From assembly GCF_004023625.1 (NCBI RefSeq), contig NZ_RPDJ01000045.1, positions 21,411 through 85,410 of the forward strand: 64,000 nt of DNA, given 5' to 3'. This DNA comes from Streptomyces cavernae. Lineage in GTDB: Bacteria > Actinomycetota > Actinomycetes > Streptomycetales > Streptomycetaceae. Positions 17,232 to 25,102 of this stretch are shown here, piece by piece. The notes below the pieces were generated by a model. It was not told the DNA's origin. It saw only the letters and a list, made by a program, of their open reading frames with translations, and did no database searches. Every line of letters starts with the position of its first letter. Within the stretch, counting starts at the first letter, position 1. Position numbers and translations under genes: made by a program.

Positions 17232-17939
17232 TCACCGCTCCCCCTCCGGGTTCCAGTCCAGGAGCCGGACCTTGGCGACCGTGCGGACGTGGCGGCGCAT
17301 GGCGGTGGCGGCGCGGCCGGGCTGTCGGTCGGCGATGGCGTCGAGGATGGCCTGGTGCTGGGCCAGGGAGCGGGTGGGGCGGCCCGGTTGCCGGAGGGAC
17401 TCGGTGCGGCTCTCGGCGATCTGGTCCGCGATGGAGCGCATGAACTCCGCGAGCAGGCTGCTGTGTGCCGCCGCCGTCACCGCCGCGTGGAACAGGCGGT
17501 CGCCGTTCGTGCCGTGTGCGCCCTCCTCGATCTCCTCCGCCATGCGCGCGAGCGCGGACCGCATCGCGGCGAGATCCTCGTCCGTGCGGCGCTCGGCGGC
17601 GAGTTCGGCGAGCTTCGTCTCGAGCGCCTCCCTGGCCTCCAGGACGTCGGGGAGGCGTCGGCGGCGTTCGACCATCTCCTCGACGGGCTCCATGTCCAGA
17701 CTGTCGCGGACCAGGTACGTGCCGCCGCCGTGCCGTGCCTCCACCAGGCCCTGGACCTCCAGGACCACGATGGCCTGCTTCACCGAGGCGCGACTGACGC
17801 CGAGGCGCTGGGCGAGGTCTCGTTCGGGCGGCAGCCGGTCGCCGGCGCTCAGGCCGCCCTCCGCGACGTACTGGCGCAGCCGGTCGAGCACCTGCTCGTA
17901 GAGGCGCTGTTTCGTCATGGGGCGCAGGGCGTCGGTCAC
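17232..17939 (-). CDS. FadR-family GntR regulator (FCD domain), probable malonate-locus regulator
   Basis: About 235 aa. The N-terminal winged helix (LSAGDRLPPERDLAQRLGVS, RASVKQAIVVLEVQGLVEAR) is followed by an all-helical FCD domain with metal/ligand-type residues (ALETKLAELAAERR, RLFHAAVTAAAHSSLLAEFM, LAQHQAILDAI). GTG 17939 is preferred to ATG 17918 because a GGGG ribosome site precedes only the former. Divergent from matC; identical palindrome half-sites lie in the shared promoter region, so it probably represses or activates the mat genes with malonate or a derivative as effector (inference from context). Confidence 0.85.
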   Translation of the reverse strand: MTDALRPMTKQRLYEQVLDRLRQYVAEGGLSAGDRLPPERDLAQRLGVSRASVKQAIVVLEVQGLVEARHGGGTYLVRDSLDMEPVEEMVERRRRLPDVLEAREALETKLAELAAERRTDEDLAAMRSALARMAEEIEEGAHGTNGDRLFHAAVTAAAHSSLLAEFMRSIADQIAESRTESLRQPGRPTRSLAQHQAILDAIADRQPGRAATAMRRHVRTVAKVRLLDWNPEGER

Positions 17940-17982
17940 GGGTCCCCCTCTCGTCGGGAGAGTAACACCGCGACCGCAGTGG

Positions 17983-18003
17983 CCGAGTGGCTGAGCCAAT
18001 TTC
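17983..18003. promoter_or_regulatory. Operator copy 1, GntR-matC intergenic
   Basis: Contains the ten-base arm CCGAGTGGCT followed by one base and the partial opposite arm AGCCA. It is the degenerate twin of the site at 18066 and lies closest to the regulator's start, fitting autoregulation. Confidence 0.6.
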
Positions 18004-18065
18004 CGCGCGACCCCTTGACGCGAGTCGCCGCTGGGCCCACGCTGACCAGCCAGCAGCCACAGGAG

Positions 18066-18086
18066 CCGAGTGGCTCAGCCACTCGG
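18066..18086. promoter_or_regulatory. Operator copy 2, near-perfect palindrome upstream of matC
   Basis: CCGAGTGGCT and its exact complement AGCCACTCGG flank a single central base. The site lies ~37 bp before the matC ATG and 83 bp from operator copy 1. A TTGACG -35-like element (18015-18020) lies between them. FadR-type GntR dimers bind such palindromes, so the divergent GntR protein is the likely ligand. Confidence 0.7.
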
Positions 18087-18122
18087 CCAATCAGCCACCG
18101 GGGCCCAACGACGGGAGCCCGT

Positions 18123-19496
18123 ATGTCCCCCGAACTCGTCTCGATCCTCGTCCTCGTCGTGGTGTTCGTCATCGCCACCACGCGCTCCGTCAACATGGGC
18201 GCCCTCGCCTTCGCCGCCGCTTTCGGGGTGGGCGAACTCGTGGCCGGCCTCGACGCGGACGGCATCTTCGCCGGATTTCCCGGTGACCTGTTCGTCGTGC
18301 TCGTCGGCGTCACCTACCTCTTCGCCATCGCCCGCGCCAACGGCACCACCGAATGGCTGGTGCACGCCGCCGTCCGGCTGGTCCGCGGCCGGGTGGCGCT
18401 GATCCCCTGGGTGATGTTCGCCCTCACCGGCGCGCTCACGGCGATCGGCGCGGTGAGTCCGGCGGCGGTCGCGATCGTCGCGCCGCTCGCACTGAGCTTC
18501 GCCGTCCGGTACGGGATCAGTCCGCTGCTGATGGGCACGATGGTGGTGCACGGCGCGCAGGCCGGCGGTTTCTCACCGATCAGCATCTACGGTTCCATCG
18601 TCAACGGCATCGTCCAGCGCGAGAACCTCCCCGGCAGCGAGATCATGCTCTTCCTGGCCTCGCTCCTGGTCAATGTCGTCATCGCCGGTATCGTCTTCGT
18701 CCTCTTCGGCGGGCTCAAGCTCTGGGCCCATGGGTCGGTCGCGGTGGACGGGGAGGCGGGCGGCGCTCCCGGGCCGGGCGGCGGATCCGGCACCGGCGGG
18801 CCCCGCGGGAACCCGAGCGGCAAGGACGGCACGAGCCCCGCCGCCGTCGCCACCGCCGCCCCCGCCCGCCACGACGAACCCGCCACCGGCACCACCCGCC
18901 TCACCCCGGCCCGCGCCGCCACCCTCATCGCCCTGGTCGCCCTCGTCGTCGCCGTACTCGGCTTCGACCTCGACGCCGGCCTCACCGCGATCACCCTCGC
19001 CGTGCTGCTGAGCGCCGCCTGGCCGCAGGACAGCAGCGCGGCGGTCGGGCAGATCGCCTGGCCGACCGTCCTGTTGATCTGCGGCGTCCTCACGTACGTC
19101 GGTGTGCTCGACGAGATGGGCACCATCACCTGGGCCGGCGAGGGCGTCGGTGGTATCGGCGTCCCGCTGCTGGCCGCGGTGCTGCTCTGCTACATCGGCG
19201 CGATCGTCTCGGCCTTCGCCTCCTCCGTGGGCATCATGGGCGCGCTCATCCCGCTGGCGGTGCCGTTCCTCGCGCAGGGCGAGATCGGGGCGGTCGGCAT
19301 GGTGGCGGCGCTCGCGGTGTCGGCGACGGTCGTGGACGTCAGCCCGTTCTCGACCAACGGTGCGCTGGTGCTGGCCGCGGCACCGGACGTCGACCGTGAG
19401 CGTTTCTTCCGGCAGCTGATGATGTACGGAGGGATCGTGGTGGCTGTGGTGCCCGCGGTGGTGTGGCTGGTGATGGTCGTGCCCGGCTGGGGGTAG
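18123..19496 (+). CDS. matC: MatC-family dicarboxylate (malonate) transporter
   Basis: About 457 aa with some 11-12 hydrophobic segments. The start (SPELVSILVLVVVFVIATTR) and the FVVLVGVTYLFAIARANGTTEW and TGALTAIGAVSPAAVAIVAPL segments match the MatC_N/SLC13-like dicarboxylate carriers. A large Gly/Ala/Pro-rich cytoplasmic loop of ~55 residues separates the halves. The following matB homologue and the divergent GntR gene give the locus its malonate-uptake identity. The ATG follows a weak ribosome site within ACGACGGGAG. Substrate is inferred from context. Confidence 0.82.
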   Translation: MSPELVSILVLVVVFVIATTRSVNMGALAFAAAFGVGELVAGLDADGIFAGFPGDLFVVLVGVTYLFAIARANGTTEWLVHAAVRLVRGRVALIPWVMFALTGALTAIGAVSPAAVAIVAPLALSFAVRYGISPLLMGTMVVHGAQAGGFSPISIYGSIVNGIVQRENLPGSEIMLFLASLLVNVVIAGIVFVLFGGLKLWAHGSVAVDGEAGGAPGPGGGSGTGGPRGNPSGKDGTSPAAVATAAPARHDEPATGTTRLTPARAATLIALVALVVAVLGFDLDAGLTAITLAVLLSAAWPQDSSAAVGQIAWPTVLLICGVLTYVGVLDEMGTITWAGEGVGGIGVPLLAAVLLCYIGAIVSAFASSVGIMGALIPLAVPFLAQGEIGAVGMVAALAVSATVVDVSPFSTNGALVLAAAPDVDRERFFRQLMMYGGIVVAVVPAVVWLVMVVPGWG

Positions 19497-19525
19497 ACCC
19501 GCGAGCGCGGCAGCAGGTGACACTC

Positions 19526-19617
19526 GACTGTGATGGACGAGGACGCCCGACTGTGATGGACGAGGACGATCCACTGTGATGGACGAGGACGATCCACTGT
19601 GATGGACGAAGGAGTAC
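19526..19617 (+). repeat. Four 23-bp tandem repeats between matC and matB
   Basis: Four contiguous units start at 19526, 19549, 19572 and 19595. Each contains ACTGTGATGGACGAGGACG; the fourth changes to GACGAAGGAG, and that change makes the matB ribosome-binding site. Because 23 is not a multiple of 3, the units do not form one reading frame. They fill almost the whole matC-matB gap. Confidence 0.92.
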
Positions 19618-19622
19618 GACGC

Positions 19623-21116
19623 GTGTCCCCACTCTTCCCGGCCTTGACCGGCGACTCCCCGGCCGCGGCCGACCGGCCCGCCCTGACGTTCGGCGAGCGT
19701 TCCCTGACGTACGGGGAGCTCGCCGCCGCGGCGGGCGCCCTCGCCGACCGCCTCCGCCACGCGGACCGGGTAGCGGTCTGGGCGACACCGACGCTCGAGA
19801 CCGCGGTCGGCACGGTGGCCGCGCTGCTGGCCGGGGTGCCCGCCGTGCCGCTCAATCCGAAGTCGGGCGAGAGCGAGCTGGGGCATATCGTCAAGGACAG
19901 CGCGCCCACGCTGGTGCTGACCGCACCGGGCACCGAACTCCCGGCCGCGCTAAGCGGGTTGGGACGGGTGGACATCGATGTGGACATCAGTGTGTGCATC
20001 GATGTGACCGACGTCCGGGAGACGCGGCGCGCGGATCTGCGCCCGCCCGCCGACCTCGGCCCCGACTCCCCCGCCCTCGTCGTCTACACGTCCGGCACCA
20101 CCGGCCCGCCGAAGGGCGCCGTCATCCCCCGGCGGGCCATCGCCACGACCCTGGACGCGCTCGCCGACGCCTGGCAGTGGACCGGCGACGACGTCCTCGT
20201 GCACGGGCTGCCCCTGTTCCATGTGCACGGGCTGATCCTGGGGATCCTCGGCCCGCTGCGGCGCGGCGGAGCGGTGCGGCACCTGGGGCGGTTCAGCGCG
20301 GAGGGCGTGGCGCGGGAGCTGAACGACGGCGCCACGATGCTCTTCGGCGTGCCCACCATGTACCACCGGATCGCCGAGGCGCTGCCCGACGACCCGTCGC
20401 TGGCCAAGGCGCTCGGGCGGGCGCGGCTGCTGGTGTCGGGCTCGGCCGCGCTGCCGGTGCACGACCACGAGCGGATCGCGGCGGCCACCGGGCGGCGGGT
20501 GATCGAGCGCTACGGGATGACGGAGACGCTCATGAACACGAGCGTGCGGGCGGACGGTGAGCCGCGGGCGGGCACGGTGGGGGTGCCGTTGCCGGGGGTG
20601 GAGCTGCGGCTCGTCGAGGAGGACGGGTCGCCGGTCGCCGCGTACGACGGCGAGAGCGTCGGGGAGATCCAGGTACGCGGGCCCAACCTCTTCACCGAGT
20701 ACCTGAACCGGCCCGACGCGACCGCGGAGGCCTTCACCGCCGACGGTTGGTTCCGCACCGGGGACATGGCGGTGCGCGACCCCGACGGGTACGTCCGTAT
20801 CGTCGGCCGCAAGGCCACCGACCTCATCAAGAGCGGCGGGTACAAGATCGGCGCCGGGGAGATCGAGAACGCGCTGCTGGAGCACCCCGGTGTGCGCGAG
20901 GCCGCGGTCACCGGTGAGCCCGACGCCGACCTGGGCGAACGCATCGTCGCCTGGGTGGTCCCTGCGGATCCGCAATCGCCGCCCGCGGCCGAGGAGTTGG
21001 CGGACCATGTGGCGGTCCGGCTCGCCCCGCACAAGCGTCCGCGGACGGTCCGCTATCTCGATGCCCTGCCCCGCAACGACATGGGCAAGATCATGAAGCG
21101 GGCGCTGGATGGGTGA
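19623..21116 (+). CDS. matB: Malonyl-CoA synthetase (MatB-type acyl-CoA synthetase)
   Basis: About 497 aa ANL-superfamily ligase making malonyl-CoA from malonate, ATP and CoA. The P-loop is YTSGTTGPPKGAV, A5 is RYGMTETLMNT, A7 is WFRTGDMAVRDPDGYV, A8 is GRKATDLIKSGGYKIGAGE, and the catalytic A10 lysine is in NDMGKIMKRAL. From memory, the start SPLFPAL and the body closely resemble the characterised Streptomyces MatB. GTG 19623 is chosen because AAGGAG lies just upstream and the resulting N-terminus matches that family. Its stop overlaps the start of the carboxyltransferase gene by 8 bp. It would supply malonyl-CoA for polyketide or fatty-acid synthesis. Confidence 0.9.
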   Translation: MSPLFPALTGDSPAAADRPALTFGERSLTYGELAAAAGALADRLRHADRVAVWATPTLETAVGTVAALLAGVPAVPLNPKSGESELGHIVKDSAPTLVLTAPGTELPAALSGLGRVDIDVDISVCIDVTDVRETRRADLRPPADLGPDSPALVVYTSGTTGPPKGAVIPRRAIATTLDALADAWQWTGDDVLVHGLPLFHVHGLILGILGPLRRGGAVRHLGRFSAEGVARELNDGATMLFGVPTMYHRIAEALPDDPSLAKALGRARLLVSGSAALPVHDHERIAAATGRRVIERYGMTETLMNTSVRADGEPRAGTVGVPLPGVELRLVEEDGSPVAAYDGESVGEIQVRGPNLFTEYLNRPDATAEAFTADGWFRTGDMAVRDPDGYVRIVGRKATDLIKSGGYKIGAGEIENALLEHPGVREAAVTGEPDADLGERIVAWVVPADPQSPPAAEELADHVAVRLAPHKRPRTVRYLDALPRNDMGKIMKRALDG

Positions 21117-23091
21117 CAGCCTCCCGGCCCGGTCCGGCTCCCGCGCGGCCATCGCGCTCGTGGCCGCGGACTTCACCGAACTCCCGCCGCCCGAGGGCGA
21201 GTCCACGGAGCCGTCGGACGGGCCGCTTGACTGGGACGGGTACGCCGCCTCGCGCGCGCGGGCCACCGAGCGCACCGGGGAACGGGAGTCCGTGGTGTGC
21301 GGGACGGCGACGATCGGCGGGGCGCGGGCCGTGCTGATCTCGTTCGAGTTCGGGTTCCTGGGCGGTTCGCTGGGCGAGCGGACGGGCGACCGGTTGGAGG
21401 CGGCGTACGCGCACGCCCGTGCGCGGCGCCTCCCGGTGGTGTCGCTGATCGCGACGGGCGGTAGCCGGATGCAGGAGGGGATGCGGGCGCTGGTCCAGCT
21501 CCAGCGCGTGGCCCGGGAGGTCGCCCGCACCCGGGCGGCCGGTCTGCCCCAGCTCGCCGTGGTGCGCGATCCGACGACGGGCGGCGGGTGGGCCACGCTC
21601 GGCGCGGGCGCGGACGTGGTGCTGGCGCTCCCGGAGGCGCAGATCGGTTTCGCGGGCTCCCGGGTGCGCCCCCCGGACGCGGACCCCTCGGCGTACACGG
21701 CTCGGGCCCAGCTGGCAGCCGGGGCGGTCGACGCGGTGGTGCCTCCGGAGGAACTGAGGGACACACTGGCACTGTGGCTGACGCTCCTGACACCACGGCC
21801 ACCCCGAGCCACCACCACGGCCCCGGACCCGAACGCCCCCGCGAAAGCTCCCTCTAACGCCCGTGCCGAGCCCTCCGGCAACGCCCGCGGACGGGCCGCC
21901 GATGCAGCGGCCCCGGCCGGTTCGGCCGACCCGCCGGATGCAGCCGCCCCGGCCCCAACAGCCGAGACAGGCGAGACCGCCGATTCGACCGAGCCTGCCG
22001 ATTCCGCCGAGACGGCTGCCGTGACCGTCCCGAGCAATCCGGCGGCCCCGGGCCCGACAGCCCGGGCAGACCCGGAGGCCCGGGCAAACCCAGACGCCCC
22101 GGCCCCCACAGCCCGGACAGACCCGGAAGCCAGGGCAAACCCGGAAACCCTGCAAAACCCTCAGGCCCGGGCAAAACCAGAGGCCCCGGCAAACCCGGAA
22201 ACCCTGCTGAACCCTCAGGCCCCGGCAAACCCGGCGAACCCGGCCGCTGCTGACCCGGCTCCCCCGGGCGCCCCGGAAGACCTGACCGACCCACCGGTGG
22301 CCCCCGCCGGAGGCGCCCCCGTTCCGCCCCCGGCCGCCCTCGGGGTCTCGGGCGGTATGCCCGCGACCGGGTGGGAGGCGGTCCACCGGGCGCGGTCCGG
22401 GGCACGGCCCCGGGCGCGCGCCTATCTAGACGCCTACTTCACCCACCGCGCCACCATCAGCGGTGACCGGTGCGGCGGTGTCGACGACGGCATGCTGTGC
22501 GGGTTCGGCGAGCGGGACGGGCGTACCGTCGCGTACGCGGCCCAGTGCGGTACCGCCACCCGGCCCGCCGGGTACCGTACGGCCGCCCGGCTGATCCGAC
22601 TCGCCGGGCGGCTCGGTTTCCCCGTGCTGACGCTGGTGGACACCCCGGGCGCCGGGAACGACGCCGAAGCGGAGCGGCAGGGCGCGGGTGCCGCCATCGC
22701 GGAGCTGTTCGACGCGGTGGCGACCGCCCGGACGCCTGTCACAACGCTGGTGATCGGAGAGGGCGGCTCCGGTGGCGCCCTCGCCCTGGCCGCCCCCGGC
22801 AACACCTGGGCCACGCCCGACAGCTACTTCTCCGTCATAGCTCCGGAGCTCGCCGCGGCGATCCTCAAACGCCCACCGGGTGAGGTTCCGGCCACCGCCG
22901 ACCAACTCGCCCTCCGCCCGCAGGACCTGGTGGACCTGGGAGTCGTCCGGGGCATCGTCCCGCCCGCGGCACCCGAGCCGCCCGGGCGGAACCACCCGTC
23001 CGGCGGCAACTCGGCCGGACCACCCCAAGACGCGAAACCCCCCGTACCGACGCACGATGCGAAGGGAGGACCGTCGTCCGGCGGCCCGTGA
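21109..23091 (+). CDS. Fused AccD/AccA-type carboxyltransferase with repetitive linker
   Basis: About 660 aa. The first ~230 residues form a crotonase-fold beta-like half (LISFEFGFLGGSLGERTGDR, VSLIATGGSRMQEGMRALVQ). Residues ~440-630 form the alpha-like half (FPVLTLVDTPGAGNDAEAER, VIGEGGSGGALALA). Between lies a ~200-residue Ala/Pro/Asp linker with repeated PEARANPETLxNPQA units. No zinc-ribbon is obvious at the N-terminus. Overlap with matB implies co-translation, so it probably converts malonyl-CoA to or from acetyl-CoA (carboxyltransferase, or decarboxylase as in malonate decarboxylases); direction is not decidable here. Confidence 0.82.
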   Translation: MGDSLPARSGSRAAIALVAADFTELPPPEGESTEPSDGPLDWDGYAASRARATERTGERESVVCGTATIGGARAVLISFEFGFLGGSLGERTGDRLEAAYAHARARRLPVVSLIATGGSRMQEGMRALVQLQRVAREVARTRAAGLPQLAVVRDPTTGGGWATLGAGADVVLALPEAQIGFAGSRVRPPDADPSAYTARAQLAAGAVDAVVPPEELRDTLALWLTLLTPRPPRATTTAPDPNAPAKAPSNARAEPSGNARGRAADAAAPAGSADPPDAAAPAPTAETGETADSTEPADSAETAAVTVPSNPAAPGPTARADPEARANPDAPAPTARTDPEARANPETLQNPQARAKPEAPANPETLLNPQAPANPANPAAADPAPPGAPEDLTDPPVAPAGGAPVPPPAALGVSGGMPATGWEAVHRARSGARPRARAYLDAYFTHRATISGDRCGGVDDGMLCGFGERDGRTVAYAAQCGTATRPAGYRTAARLIRLAGRLGFPVLTLVDTPGAGNDAEAERQGAGAAIAELFDAVATARTPVTTLVIGEGGSGGALALAAPGNTWATPDSYFSVIAPELAAAILKRPPGEVPATADQLALRPQDLVDLGVVRGIVPPAAPEPPGRNHPSGGNSAGPPQDAKPPVPTHDAKGGPSSGGP

Positions 23092-23120
23092 CGACAACGG
23101 TCCACTCGGGAGGAACCGCC

Positions 23121-24158
23121 ATGAGCGTCAGTCTGGAGCAGTTGCGGCGCTGCCATGTCGCCGTCGACCTGGGTGCCGCCCGGACCCGTGTGTATGTGAA
23201 GGGCGCCGGGCTGGTGGTGGACCAGCCCAGCGCCGCCGCAGTGAACGTCCGCACCGGCTCCCTGATCGCCGTGGGCGAGCTCGCGGAGAAGATGACGGGG
23301 CGTACGCCCAACTACATCCGTGTCGTTCGGCCGGTCTCCGGTGGCACGGTCGTCGACATCGAGATGGCCCAGCGGATGCTCCGCCATCTCATCGGCGAGA
23401 AACTCCGGCGGTCGCTGCGGCGCAGGCCCCGGCTGCGCGCCGCCTGCTGCACCCCGCACGACGCCGACCCGCTGGCGCAGCGCGCGGCCGTGGAGACGAT
23501 GGTCGGTCTGGGGGCGCGGCGGGTGGAGCTGGTGGACACGCTGATCGCGGCGGCCGTCGGCTGCGGGTTGCCCGTCGAGGAACCCGAAGCCACCATGATC
23601 ATGGTGTGCGGTGCGGCGGCCACCCAGGTCGCGGTGCTCTCCCTGGGTTCCATCGTGACCGCCGAGCGCATCCCGGTCGGCGGGGAGGCGGTCGACCACG
23701 CCATCGTCCAGCATCTGCGTCACCACCACGAGTTGATGCTGCCCAGCCAGTCCGTGCGGCCCCTGCAGCTGGCCCTGTCCGCCAACGGGCTCTCCCCGCA
23801 GGGGCCGGCGTCCACGGAGATCCACGGCCGGGACGTGGCCACGGGGCTGGCCCGCTCCGTGAAGGTGGACACCGCTGCCATGCGGGACGCCATCCAGACC
23901 CCGCTCACCGCCGTGCTCGACGGCATCGGCAAGGTGCTGCGCGACTGCCCGCCGGACCTGGTGGCCGACCTCGCCGACCGCGGCATCATGATGGTCGGCG
24001 GCAGCGCTCTGCTGCCGGGCCTCGACCAGATGCTGCGCCAGGCCACCGGTATGCCGGTGCACATCGCGGAACGCCCCGACGTGTGCGCCGTCCTCGGCCT
24101 CGGCGCGATGCTGGAGGGCACCATCCGGCCGCTCGTCCTGGAACCGATCCGCCGATGA
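23121..24158 (+). CDS. mbl: MreB-like actin homologue Mbl
   Basis: About 345 aa actin-fold ATPase of the MreB/Mbl type. Phosphate-1 is VAVDLGAARTRVYVKG, the connecting segments include TGRTPNYIRVVRPVSGG and TMIMVCGAAATQVAVLSLGS, and the adenosine motif is IMMVGGSALLPGLDQML. It is slightly divergent from canonical MreB (phosphate-1 has AART rather than T-x-N), matching the sporulation-associated Streptomyces Mbl rather than vegetative MreB. ATG 23121 follows a strong GGGAGGA site; an in-frame upstream extension lacks one. Likely monocistronic. Role in spore-wall or aerial-hyphae shape is family knowledge. Confidence 0.82.
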   Translation: MSVSLEQLRRCHVAVDLGAARTRVYVKGAGLVVDQPSAAAVNVRTGSLIAVGELAEKMTGRTPNYIRVVRPVSGGTVVDIEMAQRMLRHLIGEKLRRSLRRRPRLRAACCTPHDADPLAQRAAVETMVGLGARRVELVDTLIAAAVGCGLPVEEPEATMIMVCGAAATQVAVLSLGSIVTAERIPVGGEAVDHAIVQHLRHHHELMLPSQSVRPLQLALSANGLSPQGPASTEIHGRDVATGLARSVKVDTAAMRDAIQTPLTAVLDGIGKVLRDCPPDLVADLADRGIMMVGGSALLPGLDQMLRQATGMPVHIAERPDVCAVLGLGAMLEGTIRPLVLEPIRR

Positions 24159-24159
24159 G

Positions 24160-24189
24160 TTGACGGTGCGCCAGGGGCCTCCGTAGCGT
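24160..24189 (+). promoter_or_regulatory. Promoter of the SDR gene
   Basis: TTGACG (24160-24165) and TAGCGT (24184-24189) with an 18-bp spacer, close to the streptomycete housekeeping consensus, ~50 bp upstream of the SDR ATG. Confidence 0.55.
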
Positions 24190-24204
24190 CACGCCGTACG
24201 CACG

Positions 24205-24221
24205 TGTGAGCGACGTTCACA
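24205..24221. promoter_or_regulatory. Candidate operator before the SDR gene
   Basis: TGTGAGCG and CGTTCACA, inverted around a central A with one mismatch, lie just downstream of the predicted transcription start and 20 bp before the ATG. A bound repressor would block transcription; the binding protein is unknown. Confidence 0.5.
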
Positions 24222-24241
24222 TACAGGAACGGAGTGGGGTC

Positions 24242-24994
24242 ATGAGCCGGCGACGTGTCGTGGTGTCGGGTGGCGGGACCGGAATAGGGCTCGCGGCGGC
24301 GGAGGTCTTCGCCGCCGACGGGGACCAGGTCGTGCTGCTCGGGCGGCGGGAGGATGTGCTGCGCAAGGCGGCCGACGGGCTGAACGCCGCCCAGGGGGAG
24401 GGGGCGGCGAGCTGGTACGCGGCGGACCTCGCCGTTCCGGAACAGGTCAGCGCAGCGGTCGAGTTCATCACCGCGAACGACAATCCGTACGTCGATGTCG
24501 TCGTCGCCAACGCGGGCGGCAATGTGGCGGCCTCGCACGACGGCACCCTGGAGTCCGTCGCGGACGGCTACCGCCGCAACTTCGAGGCCAACGTCCTGAC
24601 CGCGGTCCTGCTCACCGAGGGCCTGCTCCCCCATGTGCGCCGCCCCGGCGGCCGGATCATCCAGCTGTCCTCGATCGCCTCCCTGCGCGGCCCCGGCTCG
24701 TACGGCGGCTCCAAGGGCTGGGTCAACACCTACACCTACGATCTGGCGCAGCGGGTCGGGGGTGACGGGATCACGGCGAACGCGGTGGCGCCCGGATTCG
24801 TCGGGGACACCGAGTTCTTCGGCGACCGGGCGACCGAGGAGTTCGTCCGCTCCCGGGTCGCCCAGACCCTCACTAAGCAGCCCGGCCGCCCCTCGGAGAT
24901 CGCGGCCGCGATCCGCTATCTCGCCTCGCCGGAGGCGGCGTACGTCACCGGTCAGCTGCTGCATATCAATGGCGGCGCGGCGCTGGGGCGTTAG
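24242..24994 (+). CDS. Short-chain dehydrogenase/reductase
   Basis: About 250 aa classical SDR. The nucleotide-binding TGxxxGIG motif appears as SGGGTGIGLAAAEVF, the NAG motif as VVANAGGN, and the catalytic Ser and YxxxK as QLSSIASLRG and SYGGSKGW. The C-terminus ends YVTGQLLHINGGAALGR, typical of 3-oxoacyl reductase-like SDRs. The arginine-rich start (SRRRVVVSGGG, then LLGRREDVL) suggests NADPH preference. ATG 24242 has a GGAG site. A promoter and a palindrome lie directly upstream, so it is probably its own regulated transcript. Confidence 0.87.
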   Translation: MSRRRVVVSGGGTGIGLAAAEVFAADGDQVVLLGRREDVLRKAADGLNAAQGEGAASWYAADLAVPEQVSAAVEFITANDNPYVDVVVANAGGNVAASHDGTLESVADGYRRNFEANVLTAVLLTEGLLPHVRRPGGRIIQLSSIASLRGPGSYGGSKGWVNTYTYDLAQRVGGDGITANAVAPGFVGDTEFFGDRATEEFVRSRVAQTLTKQPGRPSEIAAAIRYLASPEAAYVTGQLLHINGGAALGR

Positions 24995-25102
24995 GGCCCG
25001 TCTGGGCGGTTTCGCCGGTGGCCCGTGAAACTCCTGTGGTTACAGGTCTGTGAATCCTTCGGAACCGCGTGCAGTCTGTGGGCTGTCTGGGAGGCTGAGA
25101 AC

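Noticed and set aside
23121..24158. Canonical MreB
   Set aside because: Phosphate-1 and other motifs are diverged and no mreC/mreD genes follow, so Mbl is the better call.
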